Below, one piece after another: positions 47,611 to 57,280 of a stretch of 64,000 nt of DNA; the first letter of the stretch is position 1; every line of letters begins with the position of its first letter. The notes under the pieces are model-generated. The model made no database searches. It saw only the letters and a list, made by a program, of their open reading frames with translations, and was not told the origin of the DNA. A program made the translations under genes and the position numbers. The stretch comes from Eutrigla gurnardus (taxonomy: Eukaryota > Chordata > Actinopteri > Perciformes > Triglidae), in NCBI GenBank assembly GCA_963514095.1, contig OY741265.1, positions 26,260,090-26,324,089 on the forward strand, given 5' to 3'.

Positions 47611-49856
47611 CACTCAACAAAAATATAAACGCAACACTTTTGTTTTTGCTCCCATTTTTCATGAGATGGACTTAAAGATCTAAAATTCATTCCAGATACA
47701 CAATATTACCATTTCTCTTAAACATTGTTCACAAATCAGTTTAAATGTGTGATAGTGAGCACTTCTGCTTTGCTGAGATAATCCATCCCACCTCACAGGT
47801 GTGCCACATCAAGATGCTGATCTGACATCATGATTAGTGCACAGGTGTGCCTTAGACTGTCCACAATAAAAGGCCACCCTGAAATGTGCATTTTTTTGCT
47901 TTATTGGGGGTCTGGGGACTCAGAACCAGTCAGTATCTGGTGTGACCACCATTCGCCTCATGCAGTGCAACACATCTTCTTCGCATAGAGTTTATCAGAT
48001 TGTCAATTGTGGCCTGTGGAATGTTGGTCCACTCCTCTTCAATGGCTGTGCGAAGTTGCTGGATATTAGTGGGAACTGGTACACGCTGTCGTATACGCCG
48101 GTCAAGCACATCCCAAACATGCTCAATGGGTGACATGTCCGGTGAGTATGCTGGCCATGCAAGAACTGGGACATTTTCAGCTTCCAAGAATTGTGTACAG
48201 ATCCTTGCAACATGGGGCCGTGCATTATCTTGCTGAAACATGAGGTGATGTTCACGGATGTATGGCACAACAATGGGCCATCAATAAAATGCACCTGTGT
48301 TCTTCGTCCATAACAGATGCCTGCCCATACCATAACCCCACCACCACCATGGGCCACTCGATCCACAACATTGACATCAGCAAAGCTCTCACCCACACAA
48401 CGCCACACACGCTGTCTGCCATCTGCCCTGAACAATGTAAACCGAGATTCATCCGTGAAGAGAACACCTCTCCAACGTGCCAGACGCCATCGAATGTGAG
48501 CATTTGCCCACTCAAGTCTGTTACGGCGACGAGCTGGAGTCAGGTCAAGACCCCGATGAGGACGAAGAGCATGCAGTTGAGCTTCCCTGAGACGGTTTCT
48601 GACAGTTTGTGCAGAAATTGTTTGGTTATGCAAACCAATTGTTTCAGCAGCTGTCTGAGTGGCTGGTCTCAGACGATCTTGGAGGTGAACCTGCTGGATG
48701 TGGAGGTCCTGGGCTGGTGTGGTTACACGTGGTCTGCGGTTGTGAGGCCGGTTGGATGTACTGCCATATTCTCTGAAACGCCTTTGGAGACGGCTTATAG
48801 TGGAGAAATGAACATTCAATGCACGAGCAACCGATCTGGTTGACATTCCTGCTGTCAGCATGCCAATTGCACGCTCCCTCAATGCTTGTGGCATCTGTGG
48901 CATTTTGCTGTGAGACAAAACTGCACATTTCAGAGTGGCCTTTTATTGTGGGCAGTATAAGGTACACCTGTGCACTAATCATGATGTCAGATCAGCATCT
49001 TGATGTGGCACACCTGTGAGGTGGGATGGATTATCTCAGCAAAGCAGAAGTGCGTTGGCCAGTGCGTTGTGTGGGTGAGAGCTTTGCTGATGTCAATGTT
49101 GTGGATCGAGTGGCCCATGGTGGTGGTGGGGTTATGGTATGGGCAGGCATCTGTTATGGACGAAGAACACAGGTGCATTTTATTGATGGCCCATTGTTGT
49201 GCCATACATCCGTGAACATCACCTCATGTTTCAGCAAGATAATGCACGGCCCCATGTTGCAAGGATCTGTACACAATTCTTGGAAGCTGAAAATGTCCCA
49301 GTTCTTGCATGGCCAGCATACTCACCGGACATGTCACCCATTGAGCATGTTTGGGATGTGCTTGACCGGCGTATACGACAGCGTGTACCAGTTCCCACTA
49401 ATATCCAGCAACTTCGCACAGCCATTGAAGAGGAGTGGACCAACATTCCACAGGCCACAATTGACAATCTGATAAACTCTATGCGAAGAAGATGTGTTGC
49501 ACTGCATGAGGCGAATGGTGGTCACACCAGATACTGACTGGTTCTGAGTCCCCAGACCCCCAATAAAGCAAAAAAATGCACATTTCAGGGTGGCCTTTTA
49601 TTGTGGACAGTCTAAGGCACACCTGTGCACTAATCATGATGTCAGATCAGCATCTTGATGTGGCACACCTGTGAGGTGGGATGGATTATCTCAGCAAAGC
49701 AGAAGTGCTCACTATCACACATTTAGACAGATTTGTGAACAATGTTTGAGAGAAATGGTAATATTGTGTATCTGGAATGAATTTTAGATCTTTAAGTCCA
49801 TCTCATGAAAAATGGGAGCAAAAACAAAAGTGTTGCGTTTATATTTTTGTTGAGTG
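47611..49856. mobile_element. Palindromic Tc1-like transposon (2246 bp, two 793-bp inverted arms)
   Basis: TA target sites (47609-47610 and 49857-49858) flank ends starting cactcaacaaaaatataaac. The left arm 47611-48403 and right arm 49064-49856 are near-identical inverted copies. The spacer 48404-49063 holds the N-terminal half of the transposase on the minus strand plus its inner end. The minus-strand Tc1 transposase starts at or near 48918 (HTH region GMSTRSVARALNVHFSTISR, then VLFTDESRFTL). It shifts frame near 48255 and continues in another frame to 47930 (MFQQDNARPHVAR, AYSPDMSPIEHVWD). Comparison with Tc1 transposases suggests about 13 residues were deleted after HFIDG. The right arm repeats the C-terminal half on the plus strand (49064-49537) with the same deletion. 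No intact transposase exists. Confidence 0.93.
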
Positions 49857-49863
49857 TATAATA

Positions 49864-50509
49864 GGCATGGAAAATTTCATGAGTGTTGTTCTGGTGTTAA
49901 ACAGTGACAGAGGTCACATCTTCTCCATGCCTTCCTGACATCTCTCTGATGTTTCTCCTTCCCCTCCCCCACTATTTACAGAGCTGATACGCAGGTGGTT
50001 AAAACATTTTTTTTTACCCACTTCCTGTTGACTTTAGATGGTGGGTCCGAGAGCCTTTTTTGTACATCTTCACATGGGCTATCTAGCAAAAAATATATTT
50101 CATGCATTTTTCGCCCAACCCTCTGGTTGCCATTCTAGGGGCCACAAGTGTCCTTTCTTCTGTCAATACATTTGAAAGAATTCAACAGTTCAATTTGGGA
50201 TGGTGATTGCTAAAAAGCTTTTTTTTACGAGTGTGGAAGATTTTTTGTACACTCGTCTGCACATGTGTGCAAAATTTCATGTCACTGATTTTGTGACTTT
50301 TTCCAAGTAAAAGCCACACCTGATTATTTTTTTATTAATTCCACTCATTTCAGCCTGCAGAGAGGACACAGGGGGAGGAGGAGGGGTCACACTAGGGGAA
50401 GGAGTAGAGATGTCAGGAAGGCATGGACATGTGTGTGAGCTCTGTGACTGAAATGTAATTTCACTTTGGATCACACCAGATCAACAGTCATGAAACTTTC
50501 CACACCTGC
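49864..50509. mobile_element. Inverted-repeat element next to the Tc1
   Basis: The left side (gcatggaaaatttcatgagt, then gttgttctggtg) is matched in reverse by the right side (gtgtggaaagtttcatgact, then gttgatctggtg). An inner pair ccatgccttcctgacatctc / gagatgtcaggaaggcatgg is an exact inverted repeat. No ORF is present. The superfamily is not clear. It includes the second copy of the 106-bp repeat (50114-50219). Confidence 0.55.
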
Positions 50510-50659
50510 TAATGATTTTATTAATTGTCTCATCTGCTCCACACTTTGCACGCACCTCAGACAGCAGTCAGGGAGATAGATGGCTTTGAATGTCGATCGC
50601 TTGTGTCTAAACTTGCTCCAAAAGAGGCGGCCCAGCAGGGGTAGGCCGCTGCAACACTG

Positions 50660-50960
50660 CCATGTGACCGCAGGCACTCCACAACCGCATATGAGCGAGG
50701 GCCCGTTGTGTCCTTGGGCAAGACACTTCACCCAGCTTGCCTCGTGTGAATGTGTATGACTGCTGTATATTTGAGGTGGTGGTCGGAGGGGCTGTAGGCG
50801 CAGAATGGCAGCCACGCTTCAGTCAGTCTGCCCCAGGACAGCTGTGGCTACTATCGTAGGTTTACCACCACCGGTATGACTGTGTGAATGAATGGAACCT
50901 GGAACCCTGTCAGAGCACTTTGAGTGTCTAGAAAAGCGCCATACAAATTCAATCCATTAT
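50660..50960 (+). repeat. SINE-like fish repeat
   Basis: The pieces gtccttgggcaagacacttc, gtgtgaatgtgtatgactg and the tail gagcactttgagtgtctaga followed by an (ATT)n end are typical of a short interspersed element common in fish. The tail resembles those at 27376 and 58088. Confidence 0.5.
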
Positions 50961-50984
50961 TATTAGCTCAGCAGATTTCACAGT

Positions 50985-52330
50985 GCTAGTTCAAAGTTTG
51001 TGGGTTTGAAGCATCTGTTCACTTTGAAGTCTTCCAGCATATGTAGCCTCTGAATCCAGTTCATCCATTTCTGTTCAATAGAGTCTGGTACAGTATTGTC
51101 CCAACCCAACTATTTAATACACAAATCTTGCAGGATCTTCTTGGCAGTAAGGACTACAGGTGCCAATATTCCTAGAGGACCATACACTGAACTGACTGTT
51201 GAAAGAATCCTTCGTCTTGTGAGTGGTCGGTCTTTCAAGGTGATTCTGAATTTGAAGGTGTCTGATTGAACACACCACTGCACGCCTAGCACCCTCTCCA
51301 CAGGAAGATCGTCGTGGTCCAAATCAAGATTTTTCATTTTGTTGGCTCTCTCTGTGTCTGGAATGGTAGCCAATACATAACGATTGTTACTTGGTAAGTA
51401 GAAATCCTCCCTTGATACAGATTGCTCGTAGTTCATGGTACAGAGCTATTGCCTCTTCCTCTGAAGCTGCTGAAGCGAGGCAGCCATCAACATAAAAGTT
51501 GTTCATGATGGTATTTACAGCTTGTGGGCTAAACTGTTTAATGTTGTCCTCAGCACATTTCTTAAGGGGCAAAGTTCACACAACTTGGAGATGAAGTTGC
51601 TCTGAAAACAGATGCACTGACATTCTGTATTCCATTATGCTTTGATTGTAGTTGCCATCAGGCCACCAGAGGAACCTCAACAAGTCGCGATCTTCACTTG
51701 GTACTTTAACATTGCTTCAATGTCTGCGGTGATGACAACAGGTCAGGTCTGGCCCCTGTAAGAGCTGAGGATTCAGTGAATCTCCTCCATATGTTGCTCC
51801 ACAGTCAAACACCACTCAAACTTTTCTCTTTTGTGGATGCAAAACTCCATGGTACGGTAGATACCATTTTCTGCCATCACTACGTTCCAACAAGTAATAT
51901 GGTACTTTCTCTCCGTAACCTTTGTATAGCATGTCAGACATAAGGTTGGTGTAGTCTGAACGTAAGGAAGAATCTTATTCACAACTGAAATCCTGTTGAC
52001 TCTTATTGCCGACTGAGATTCCTGAGCATCCTCATTTTCTCCTCCTAATGGTCCATTAACTGTCCAACCAAGCATAGTTTCCCACACTCCGGATTACATG
52101 TAGTGGTTCCAGAGCTTTTGGTACATTTGATCCAATCAGCAAATCTATCTCAGAATTGATTTCAGGTAGATGAACATTCCTCAGATGAGACCACTCATTC
52201 ATATCATGTTGACAGGGGATGTTTCCTTTGTGTACGGGCATAGACCTGTGAGTAAATATGCCTGGGAGATCACAAAAATCGCTGCTGTCCAGTCTAGCGA
52301 CCTCTAGGCCTGAAACGATGCAGATTTAAT
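50985..52330 (-). mobile_element. BEL/Pao LTR retrotransposon fragment (protease to reverse transcriptase)
   Basis: Minus-strand blocks, in order, are a protease region with NSEIDLLIGSNVPKALEP (52241-52056), a GWTVNGPLGGENED block (52087-51773), a reverse-transcriptase block with NNFYVDGCLASA (51572-51387), and VERVLGVQWCVQSDTFKFRI followed by TVSSVYGPLGILAPV (51436-51110). BEL/Pao elements normally have a YVDD catalytic box; here the second aspartate is glycine. Frames are broken between the blocks, there is no gag, integrase or LTR in view, and the copy is dead. Confidence 0.8.
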
Positions 52331-52413
52331 GACCTTCCTTTGACCCATGGTTCTCAACAGAATATTTCATCTTCTTCCCTGAAGATTAAGCTTGTTCATT
52401 TTTTTGTATGATA

Positions 52414-53215
52414 GATCTACTGATGCTAAGCTAGGGCACATCGTCAGTGATGTACTTGATTTCATTGGGTGTTTCGGGTGTTTCGAAACATCAGACACCC
52501 TCCATCAGGTGACCCAGCTAAGGTTGATCAGGCCTTAGCTTGTGGCTTAGCAGCATTTGTCCACAGACAATCTGATTCTTCTCTTCGCAGACTGCATGGC
52601 TGGAGGGATAGTTTGCACCACTTGGAGGCTCTGGTCTCTGGGGTACTTCCAGGCCCTGCTCCTTCTCTGACTCACCAGGCACTAGGCCTGTGCATTGTGG
52701 TGCTAGCTGTTTCTCCAAACATTTCATCCGTGACTGATGGATCTTGAGTCCTCTTGCATTTTTGCAGATCTTTCCACACAGACATATCGCACTCGTAGTC
52801 GTTTTTATGTTGCTGTTGGTCGATAACCTTGAGTCCGTCCGACTGGGGTTCTCATCCTCCCCCCCTCTCGGGCTCCCCTGGGGGTATTGTTCATTTAATC
52901 GTTCCGTAGCTAGCTTTGGGGGCCTCTTCAGAAAGGCTGAGGCTAGGGGTGCTAGCCCATGCCGCCCCAGTTGCCGTCTTCCCGAGCTGCCATCTGTCTC
53001 TCCAGAAGTCACCAGCCTCTTCCTGGTTGTCACTGATTTCTTCAGACTGACAGTTTGTGATACATCTACTGATGCTAAGCTAGGGCACATCGTCAGTGAT
53101 GTTCCTGACTTCATTGGGTGTTTCGGGTCTTTCGAAACATCACACACCCTCCATCAGGCGACACAGCTGAGGTTGATCAGGCCTCAGCTTGTGCCCTAGC
53201 AGCATTTGTCCACGG
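52414..53215 (-). mobile_element. LINE 5' part with zinc finger, bounded by 150-bp direct repeats
   Basis: A minus-strand ORF (53147-52518) contains ICLCGKICKNARGLKIHQSR followed by C, a C2H2-like finger of the kind at the N-terminus of R2/NeSL-type LINE proteins. A segment of about 150 bp (52414-52564) is repeated in the same orientation at 53064-53213 with about 90% identity by eye, so both ends of the ORF come from the repeated segment. No reverse transcriptase follows; the BEL/Pao fragment abuts it. Confidence 0.6.
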
Positions 53216-53299
53216 ATCTGCTCTTTTGATCCAGAGCCGCGGCTCCTTTCCTTTTTTCTACTTTCAGAGCCCACTCAGCTATTAAGGACAGGGTTTCAA

Positions 53300-53585
53300 G
53301 TACTGACAATTTAGATTACGTGTAATGAACATCTTGAGTAACAATATCTAGGAGAAGTGGAGCTGAGACATGGAGTGGAGCTCAATCCAAGTCAAATCCA
53401 CCTCTGAGGTGGGATCCAAATGATCCTGAAATTTTGGTATCAAGTTGATCCAGATCTCTGCCTTAAGTTTTGAAATACCCAAATCCAGCCTTTTATCTGG
53501 ATTCAAGGGAGGATTGGATTACCAAAGCTGAATCCTGATCTTTAGGATCTGGATCTGTGTTGAAATACCCAGTTTTCAGATCAGG
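53300..53585. repeat. Repeat-like spacer rich in gatccaga/ggatctg motifs
   Basis: Several copies of ttgaaatacc and ggatct/agatcc motifs occur in both directions, suggesting the subterminal part of an inverted-repeat element. No clear ends were found. Confidence 0.25.
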
Positions 53586-54353
53586 TCAAGATTTAATCCA
53601 ATCGGACCAGGATAATCCAGTCAGATCACTTTTGAAATACTGGGCCCAGATGTTACCCTGTTTTGAGCACCTGGTCATGCAGCCTTCCCCAAAAGCTCTT
53701 GGCCAGCAGCTCAAGATGTGCTCAAGGGTTCCCTTTCTCTGGCACAGGGCACATCCTGGTGTATCGACAAGACCCCAGGTGTGCAGGTTAGATGGGCTGG
53801 GTAGGATATCATAGACTGCCTGTACGAGGAACTTGATGCGGTGTGGCTCTGCCCGCCAGAGGTCAGCCCACGTGATCTTCCTCTCCACAGCTTGTTCCCA
53901 TCTAGTCCAGGCACCCTGCTGAGCCATTCCCACTGCTTTGCTGGACCTCTCCTCCTCCACCGCCGCCCTCACCTTGCCTTGGACTAATTGCCTCCGCTCC
54001 TTCCCCCGGGCCTTGTCAATCCAGGGTCTTTGAAAGGTACCTAGCCCGGCCCTTCCTCTGGCCACTGCTCCCATGAGGACACCATGGCGCAGACGTGACT
54101 CTGCCTAGTCTACTGCAGCCTCTGCCCTCCATTTCCTTCCAGTCTTGACCTCTACCCCTGCCACAGAGACCTTGGGGTCCTTAGACTCACAGAACTGCAA
54201 CACCTCCCTTGCACGCAAGACCTTGAACTCCTCTTCGATGGATTTTAGTGGGAGGAGTAACTTGCAGGTTTTTCCATAGAGGGCGATGCTGCTTAAGCTC
54301 CTTGGGAGTCCCAGCCATCTTTTTAGGTGTATTGTTTCAGGTAATAGAGGCAA
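53586..54353 (-). pseudogene. LINE ORF, C-terminal part
   Basis: Read on the minus strand from 54353, the frame is interrupted by one stop at about 54105 and runs on to 53586. It includes WEQAVERKITWADLWRAEPH, FLVQAVYDILPSPSNLHTWG and a Cys-His knuckle CALCQRKGTLEHILSC. The knuckle resembles the CCHC motif before the restriction-like endonuclease of R2/NeSL-type LINEs. The endonuclease itself is lost after FGEG. It probably belongs to the same LINE class as 41182-41391 and 52518-53147. Confidence 0.6.
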
Positions 54354-54447
54354 TCTCTGGGATTCTTGTTCTTGCTTTCAATACTGTGGTCAAAGGATTT
54401 GATGAATGTTTGGTACTGAACACACAAACTTATTTTGGCTCCTACAC

Positions 54448-55005
54448 ACTTTTTAGGAATGGCCGAATTAATAAAGTTTTTTGATGGAGGGAAAAACCGG
54501 AGCACCCGGAGTAAACCCTGTCAAAATATTAGTTAATTAACTTTTTAGGAGAGAATGGCCGAATTAATAAAGTTTTTTGATGGAGGGAAAAACCGGAGCA
54601 CCCGGAGTAAACCCTGTCAAAATATTAGTTAATTAACTTTTTAGGAGAGAATGGCCGAATTAATAAAGTTTTTTGATGGAGGGAAAAACCGGAGCACCCG
54701 GAGTAAACCCTGTCAAAATATTAGTTAATTAACTTTTTAGGAGAGAATGGACGAATTAATAAAGTTTTTTGATGGAGGGAAAAACCGGAGCACCCGGAGT
54801 AAACCCTGTCAAAATATTAGTTAATTAACTTTTTAGGAGAGAATGGCCGAATTAATAAAGTTTTTTGATGGAGGGAAAAACCGGAGCACCCGGAGTAAAC
54901 CCTGTCAAAATATTAGTTAATTAACTTTTTAGGAGAGAATGGCCGAATTAATAAAGTTTTTTGATAGAGGGAAAAACCGGAGCACCCGGAGGAAACCCAT
55001 ATTGG
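54448..55005. repeat. 96-bp tandem satellite (about 5.8 copies)
   Basis: The unit runs from gaatggccgaattaataaag through ggagggaaaaaccggagcac and ccggagtaaaccctgtcaaa to ttagttaattaactttttag, period 96 bp, nearly identical between copies. The ccggagcacccggag core matches the common fish SINE-type motif also seen at 33345-33375, so the array probably grew from a SINE fragment joined to AT-rich sequence. Confidence 0.9.
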
Positions 55006-55021
55006 CCCAGGCGACACTGGA

Positions 55022-56821
55022 CTATGGAGAGTAGCTCGTCAAACTTTGCATACTTCTGTTTTTCCCACATGACTTTCTTATTTCCCCTGTTACATCCGTG
55101 GAAAATCTGGGCAATGGCTCCCTGGTAACCGCACAGAGGTGAAGGGACTGTTTTTCGGTCACATCTTTTGCAACTAAAGACACCTTAGCTGCATTGGGTT
55201 TGGGCAGGAGAAGAGGATTTGAGAACTTGTGGCGTTTCTCCAACAAGGGAGGTTCTGCGCTGTAGACGTGCTTTGGGGACTGCGCATGGCGTTTATTCAA
55301 CAAGGGCATTGCTGAGATGTGGCATTCAGGCACTGCAGTGCTGTCTTGTTTATGCCTGAGTGCATCACTGGCTTGTCTATCCTTGGCTGCAGCACTGGCT
55401 TGTCTATCCTTGGCTGCAGCACTGTCTTGTCTATGACTGAGTGCATCATTGTCTTGTCTATCCTTGGCTGCAGCAGAACTGGCATGTCTATGCTTGGCTG
55501 CCCTGGTAACCGCACAGAGGTGAAGGGACTCCTGTTTGTTGGTCACATCTTTTGCAACTAAAGACACCTTAGCTGCATTGGGTTTGGGCAGGAGAAGAGG
55601 ATTTGAGAACTTGTGGCGTTTCTCCAACAAGGGAGGTTCTGCGCTGTAGACGTGCTTTGGGGACTGCGCATGGCGTTTATTCAACAAGGGCATTGCTGAG
55701 ATGTGGCATTCAGGCACTGCAGTGCTGTCTTGTTTATGCCTGAGTGCATCACTGGCTTGTCTATCCTTGGCTGCAGCACTGGCTTGTCTATCCTTGGCTG
55801 CAGCACTGTCTTGTCTATGACTGAGTGCATCATTGTCTTGTCTATCCTTGGCTGCAGCACTAGCATGTCTATGCTTGGCTGCCCTGGTAACCGCACAGAG
55901 GTGAAGGGACTCCTGTTTGTTGGTCACATCTTTTGCAACTAAAGACACCTTAGCTGCATTGGGTTTGGGCAGGAGAAGAGGATTTGAGAACTTGTTGCGT
56001 TTCTCCAACAAGGGAGGTTCTGCGCTGTAGACGTGCTTAGGGGACTGCGCATGGCGTTTATCCAACAAGGGCATTGCTGAGATGTGGCGTTCCGGCACTG
56101 CAGTGCTGTCTTGTTTATGCCTGAGTGCATCACTGGCTTGTCTATCCTTGGCTGCATAACTGGCTTGTCTATCCTTGGCTGCAGTGTTGTCTTGGCTATC
56201 GTTGGCTGCAGCAATGGCTTCTAAATGCTGAATTGCAGCAAGTCCCCATCTCTGCACAGCTTCATCATATTCCTGTGACTGCAAGGTTTCAGCATATTCC
56301 TGTCTCCGCTTGACTGTAGCACATTCGTGCCGCAAAACCTGTGAAGCAAGGTTCTCCATCTCTATGCGCCTAGCATGTTGCTGTGAGCTCTGGAATCCAG
56401 CAAGTAAGTGTTCCTCCTGGGCCGCAGCAGCTTTAGCTCTCCGGTCGTTCACGGCAAAGGTATGTTGGCGTCGGGCTTGGGCATTTTCATTTCGTCTCTG
56501 CTTGGCCTCATCTGCTAACTTTCTCTCCTGGGCCAAAGCAATTTCCTCTTTCCGACTGACCTCATTTAATAGCTGTGCCTCCTGGGACGCAAGAAGTTCT
56601 TGTCTCTTCAGGGCCGCATTGATATGACGTCTGCGCTTGGTTTCCAAAAGATCCTTTTTCCGCTTCTCTGCAGTACGTTCCATTCTCACCTGCATGCTAA
56701 TCATGTGATCTTTCTCCTCGGCTCGAATTTGAGCAATAACCCGCCGGACCATTTTGTCTGCCTTTTTCTGTTCTTCTCTCGCTATGAGAAGGCGCGCACG
56801 ATTAAAAAACTCAGTCTCCAT
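55022..56821 (-). CDS. Unrecognised intronless 599-aa coiled-coil/repeat protein
   Basis: I do not recognise this gene. It is one uninterrupted 1.8-kb frame with a good start context (gcaATGG). Residues 1 to about 205 are almost all charged helix: many Glu/Lys/Arg/Gln/Ala, no Pro, with patches such as REEQKKADKMVRRVIAQIRA and KQRRNENAQARRQ. This resembles the trichohyalin-plectin-homology coiled coils of axonemal proteins (CFAP53, MNS1 types), but only in composition. From about residue 210 a 127-aa unit occurs nearly three times with very high identity. Each unit has short AAKDRQAS repeats, DALRHKQDSTAVPE, MPLLNKRHAQSPKHVYSAEP and NPLLLPKPNAAKVSLVAKDV. The last 30 residues are unique. There is no signal peptide or membrane segment. 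It lies between a satellite and a microsatellite, next to transposon relics. It could be a lineage-specific gene, a retrocopy or an unrecognised element protein. The long open frame with frame-preserving repeats (381 bp) favours real coding. Confidence 0.6.
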   Translation of the reverse strand: METEFFNRARLLIAREEQKKADKMVRRVIAQIRAEEKDHMISMQVRMERTAEKRKKDLLETKRRRHINAALKRQELLASQEAQLLNEVSRKEEIALAQERKLADEAKQRRNENAQARRQHTFAVNDRRAKAAAAQEEHLLAGFQSSQQHARRIEMENLASQVLRHECATVKRRQEYAETLQSQEYDEAVQRWGLAAIQHLEAIAAANDSQDNTAAKDRQASYAAKDRQASDALRHKQDSTAVPERHISAMPLLDKRHAQSPKHVYSAEPPLLEKRNKFSNPLLLPKPNAAKVSLVAKDVTNKQESLHLCAVTRAAKHRHASAAAKDRQDNDALSHRQDSAAAKDRQASAAAKDRQASDALRHKQDSTAVPECHISAMPLLNKRHAQSPKHVYSAEPPLLEKRHKFSNPLLLPKPNAAKVSLVAKDVTNKQESLHLCAVTRAAKHRHASSAAAKDRQDNDALSHRQDSAAAKDRQASAAAKDRQASDALRHKQDSTAVPECHISAMPLLNKRHAQSPKHVYSAEPPLLEKRHKFSNPLLLPKPNAAKVSLVAKDVTEKQSLHLCAVTREPLPRFSTDVTGEIRKSCGKNRSMQSLTSYSP

Positions 56822-56938
56822 TGCTCAGTCCCTTAATCTCTTTCAGACTGCCTTCAGTAAGTTTGTGTGATTGATTTGATTTCATCTGCTACCTCTCAGT
56901 CCGTGTCTGAATTTATTCCCAACCTGTATTCTAGAACT

Positions 56939-57090
56939 TTGAACATCAAAGGCACACTGTGTTGTGATGTCACTAGCTGAACATCAAAGGCACATCAAAA
57001 GGCACACAATGTTGTTGTAAGGCACACAATGTTGTGATGTCACTAGCTGAACATCAAAGGGACATTAAAAGGCACACACTGTTGTTGTGT
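56939..57090 (-). promoter_or_regulatory. Duplicated upstream segment with CRE-like motifs
   Basis: A segment of about 70 bp is tandemly repeated just upstream of the 599-aa ORF. Each copy, read on the minus strand, carries tgacatca (56965-56972 and 57035-57042), one base from a CRE palindrome, 144 and 214 bases before the ATG. A promoter role is inference; the repeats may simply be local duplications. Confidence 0.3.
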
Positions 57091-57131
57091 ATCGCTCAGC
57101 CAGCGCGAGAGCGAGAGTGAGAGCGAGAGCG

Positions 57132-57134
<3 letters not shown>

Positions 57135-57198
<64 letters not shown>
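57135..57198 (+). repeat. (GA)n microsatellite
   Basis: Thirty-two uninterrupted GA units, preceded by imperfect gagcgaga units. Confidence 0.95.
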
Positions 57199-57201
<3 letters not shown>

Positions 57202-57280
57202 TTTTATGTTGTTACCCTTTGCATTATTTTTTTTATATTACAGGATGTCATTGTTTTTATTTTGTGTTTAAATGATGAGG

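Noticed and set aside
48262..48843. 193-aa + strand frame inside the Tc1
   Set aside because: It is the antisense of the transposase coding region and has no independent support.
55297..55942. Overlapping + and - strand Cys/Ile-rich frames (for example a 72-aa frame at 55515-55297 and an 80-aa frame at 55319-55561)
   Set aside because: They are shadow frames of the 127-aa repeat unit of the long minus-strand ORF and recur with its period.
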